Shown here one piece after another: positions 60,368-64,000 of a DNA stretch of 64,000 nucleotides. The first letter of the stretch is position 1; each line of letters begins with the position of its first letter. The position numbers and the translations under genes were made by a program. The notes beneath the pieces are model-generated. The model ran no database searches. It was given only the letters and a program-made list of their open reading frames with translations, and was not told the DNA's origin. Source of the DNA: Ptiloglossa arizonensis (taxonomy: Eukaryota > Arthropoda > Insecta > Hymenoptera > Colletidae); contig NC_135054.1 in NCBI RefSeq assembly GCF_051014685.1, positions 5,336,001 to 5,400,000 of the forward strand, given 5' to 3'.

Positions 60368-62006
60368 CTAAACTAATAAACATTGTAGAAATGCGCTTTT
60401 ATTGTGTTCTGGAAATTTCAAACTTCTGTTTAAAACACGGTATTCATGACAGAATAACAGAATAGAACAACAAACATTCTCCCAAGTGTTATTATTTAAT
60501 ATATATAATATTTTATTTTAATAATTATTTATGGAAAAATTAAAGTTCAACATGTATTAACATAATTAATGAATTCAACATTTAAGCTACATAGACTCGA
60601 TTCGACCACTACTTCTATTGAATGCTGTCGAACTTTGGTATTTGAATCATCAACCGAGACAGTAAGAGATGAAAGAGTTTTCTTTTTCAATAGAGCAACT
60701 GAGGCCCCCAAATTGATTCTTTTATTGATCATAAAAGACTTGTTTATACCACTTATCGAACGAAAAGAAAAATTGTTCAAACCAACGAAAAACGTACCGT
60801 ACTGTACGTTATGATGTATTCAATAAGAAACGAAATTCCTTTTCACTGTCCGCATGTCTATTGTTTCGCACGAAAAACAATTTCCTCGAATTAAAATTAA
60901 TACAAATTTTTACGACTCGATCATGAACTAAACAATATCGATAAGTTTGGCTTTTCTTTACCAAGGCATTTCTTGATTTAGTACGAATTAAGCAATTGAA
61001 CTGTTGGGTGTGTTCATCCGATATGAATGAGTCCATAGAGGATATTTAAAAAAAGTATTTGAAATATTAGATGTATGGTACTCAAAAATGCTGAATCAAC
61101 ATGAACTTGGTAATTAATCCTTTTGGTATACAATGCGATTTTCTATTTCTGTATGAAATTGAGAAATACAATAGTTTTCGCTTTAAAGTGACAAAATCAA
61201 GTGACGAGAACAAGGTCTCAGTTAAGTGTGTAGGTAGCAATTTTTACATTCGCGTCTAGATTAAACTTGTACCTATAGAGTACCTATCGTTCGAAGGAAT
61301 AAATAAGGTACATCGAAAAAGAGCGAGATACAGCAACGGTGAATAAGTTTTGCATTGTATGCACTTGATGATTGAAACTTCAAGGCGAAATCGTATGAAA
61401 CTTCTGATGCAAAATCAAATTTGGTGTGTTTCACATTATATGCATAATATCGACAGAATATTTCCCAATGAAAATAAATCTAGACATGAATTCGTTTGAA
61501 CTATTTCGAATTATACGTTAGTGAATTATAAATAGTGTTATATTACGAAAGAAAATTTGTAAAAAGTGCCTTTTTTGCTACACTGACGTAATGAATTCAT
61601 ACAGTGCTCAAGTGGCTGAAAAGAAATTGAAATAATAAACAGTGAACGTCTACAATATTATAAATCATAGTGACTTGTTATTTTTAATATGACCCATAAA
61701 GAACGTAACAAACACTAATATATTGTAATATATATATATTGTAATATACATTACAATGCAAAGGACAAAATTAAATTCGTCTTTGTTTACATAGAAATAG
61801 GATTAGACTTAATCTGAATGAGGTTTTGTTTGGACCCATTTTGTCATTTCATTGATAATTGTCAAGAAAATGTAATTCAAAGTATAAATATTTTCATTTT
61901 CATTGATATTACGCTCACTATATAAAGAAAAATAGCAGAAGGGATGGTTTACGTACTGATTTAGAAGTAGAAATTCTCCCATGAAGAAAATTGCTACCTA
62001 CCCTGC

Positions 62007-62110
62007 ATTTAAATGACGAAACCACCAATTCGTTTGAAAGTGAAGTGAGTATCTAGCGACATTGGTCACGTTGATCTCGAACGGAGGTCCGATCATTATG
62101 TAAACTCTCC
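62007..62110 (-). CDS. Possible internal exon of unknown gene
   Basis: The minus strand reads MIGPPFEINVTNVARYSLHF, then QTNWWFRHLNAG, and meets GCAGG|GTAGGT, a good donor. The upstream side has a pyrimidine-rich tract with a weak AG. The aromatic-rich, low-stop composition differs from its surroundings, but no family is recognised. Confidence 0.22.
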
Positions 62111-62628
62111 GATGAGGAAAGTGAATAGGAGATACTATATCGAGAGTAAGCAAGATAGAGTAATAGCGAGTGGGTCTCAGAACAGACACACATTGGCCTT
62201 ATCTCTCTCACCTGGGACAGGTCGTTCGAATTAAGTAAACATAAACAGTGACGAATCAAACCTATGAACTATCGTTTAAAAGTGAAAATTCTTTTTTTTA
62301 TATGGAAATGTTAAATGTAAATAATGAAATCATTATTAAACTCTAACAGTTTAAGAAACGTGAAAAAAAATTGTATAAGAAGAGAAGATTAAAATATAAG
62401 ATTGTAACATTAAATAATCTTCGATACTCGTTCGTTTCAAGAAGCAAATAATTTAGTTAGCACTTTGCTAATCACGTTATTGTGATCTCATTACAACTTA
62501 TTATATCTATACTTGTCAATATTAATATTTATACTGTACGTTGCGTACGTCCTTTTTACACAAGAAAATTTAAGCTATTTAAGAAACTCATTCTACATCG
62601 AGTGCATTGATCTTTAAACCTACAAATA

Positions 62629-63009
62629 CAGGGTGTTCCCGAATAAAATGTAAAAGCAGGCTAGAGGTGATTCTTTATAAATAAAAGAAGCTCGGATCGT
62701 ATCAACGTATTCCCGATTCGTATAAGTCATCGTGGTAAATTATCGAAAATTGAGTGTCCACGAAGTACTGACGATTCCAGAAGCATATCAACGGTCGTGA
62801 AACATTGTTTATAAACACGATAGACACTATACATCGGCGTGCGAATCGTATCTTAGTTGTAAGTGCGAATAACACGAAGTGAATTTTCAAACTTGATTAT
62901 CTCGAAAACGAAATCGAAATCGAACAAATTTTATTCTTTTTATTTTTCTTATTTTTTCATAAAGAATCACCTCCAATCCGCTTTTACCTCTTATTCGGGA
63001 AAATCCTCT
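62629..63009. mobile_element. MITE with about 55-bp inverted repeats
   Basis: The left end CAGGGTGTTCCCGAATAAAA and the reverse complement of the right end (AGGATTTTCCCGAATAAGAG) pair well, and both run on to GAGGTGATTCTTTAT. TA is present at both borders. The interior has a 62-codon minus frame with no recognisable product. Confidence 0.65.
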
Positions 63010-64000
63010 ATACGTTTGTAATTATTCTTCACTCCTCTTTTATTTCTTAGGTACATATGTATTATGTATATATGTAGATATACAAATATTGGAATTAATA
63101 CTTATTATTGGATTATGGAATGAATACTTACTATTGTTGTAGAATTAAAGTGTTATTTTCTTGATACAGTCTATTGTGATATCGTTTACAAACAATCAGA
63201 TATTTCACAAAAGTGTCTATTATTGGAAACAAAAAAATATTCACGGGGAAAACTGACTAATCACTTAGCTATAAATGGTAATTGCACCATTTCAACTAAC
63301 TAATGGGAACAGTTGAGCAACCATACAATTGCTACATAGTATTTGCAATACCACTTTAGCCCGCATGCTACGAGCTAAATAGTTACGCGATTCTAACATT
63401 AACCTCGTATTTGTGATATAGGAAAAACTGTTTAGTCATGTTTAGATAATTATTTACATGCTATTGCGTACACCCTCATAAAAGCGTTTCCCATTCAAGG
63501 TTGCCCTTCTGTTGTAGAACGAAAAATGATCAGTGCGTACAATGTACACATCTGATTTCACTCTTCGGTACGTTCAAAATGTCTACTCTATTTAATTTAA
63601 ATGTCATTTTTCTAAATATTAAATAATGTTGATCAATCAACGGTTAACGACTTTCAATAGTAACTATACAATTGAAACTTTCTAGATAACAACGTTGAGG
63701 GAAATATTGTAAAATATCTTGTACACAAAATTTTGTGTTGTTTCTTCAATTTGCCACATTTCGACGTCAGTTTGTAAATATGTATTTTATAGAAGGAATT
63801 ATAGAGACTAGAATACACAATAACACCACTTAGAAAAGTCTATTTTTCTCTCATCATTTCTTTTCCATAACTGAAAGAATGTATTTGCAATTTCGGTTAA
63901 ATAATACTGTATAATTTTCTTACGTAATTCGACATTTATCATCATTTGATGGCTAAAAATGTCAAGGTATGAAGATATAAACAAGGTTATATCGAAAAGT

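Larger units (their letters stand above)
59257..62006. other. Downstream of the cation transporter, no gene seen
   Basis: It contains the (AAT)n run, the poly-G run and short frames at 60547-60814 without recognised products. The last stretch, 63010-64000, is also empty. Confidence 0.5.

Noticed and set aside
1..64000. CRISPR arrays, operons, bacterial promoters
   Set aside because: There are no regularly spaced repeats and the DNA is eukaryotic. Repeats found are microsatellites or transposon parts.

Overview
The window is AT-rich animal nuclear DNA, almost certainly from an insect and most likely a bee, wasp or ant. The basis is GT-AG split genes, insect-type M1 aminopeptidase and SLC22 transporter proteins, and a heavy load of mariner, hAT and PIF/Harbinger-type relics. 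The order Hymenoptera is an inference from the style of these elements; no marker gene proves it.

Two genes are well supported. (1) Positions 396-15523, minus strand, hold eleven exons of a membrane-bound M1 aminopeptidase N. They run from the initiator Met to about residue 802 and include GAMEN, HEFAH-x18-E and the SYEKG tyrosine. All splice sites are GT-AG and all phases join. The last roughly 150-200 codons lie beyond base 1, and the 5' UTR continues upstream of an acceptor at 15524-15525. (2) Positions 57196-58881, plus strand, hold an uninterrupted 561-codon organic cation transporter of the SLC22 family, with a poly(A) signal at 59251. The first acts as an ectopeptidase at the cell surface and the second as a solute carrier; nothing shows that they work together.

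The 41 kb between them has no further confident protein gene. It holds GC-richer islands (about 21.5-22.3, 26.3-26.4, 28.8-29.3, 34.9-36.1 and 48.5-48.95 kb). Two spaced TATA plus initiator pairs (23602 and 29074, plus strand) and one possible minus-strand first exon (35163-35214) could be the starts of genes whose other exons are far away or outside the window.

The rest is a graveyard of transposable elements. There are three broken mariners (27150-28377, 39280-40590 and 42345-43580). A PIF/Harbinger-like transposase relic with a SWIM-like tail (39010-41095) is split by one of these mariners and faced by a truncated inverted copy of itself (38376-38745). A hAT element (52411-54480) still has recognisable ends and a decayed 8-bp target duplication. 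There are also a Ty1/copia pol scrap, a LINE-like scrap, several small inverted-repeat elements and two large inverted repeats (31400-31715 and 50138-51620). I found no CRISPR array, rRNA or credible tRNA, and no clearly new biological system. The most unusual items are the nested Harbinger/mariner locus, the long inverted repeats and the promoter-like signals in the apparent gene desert.
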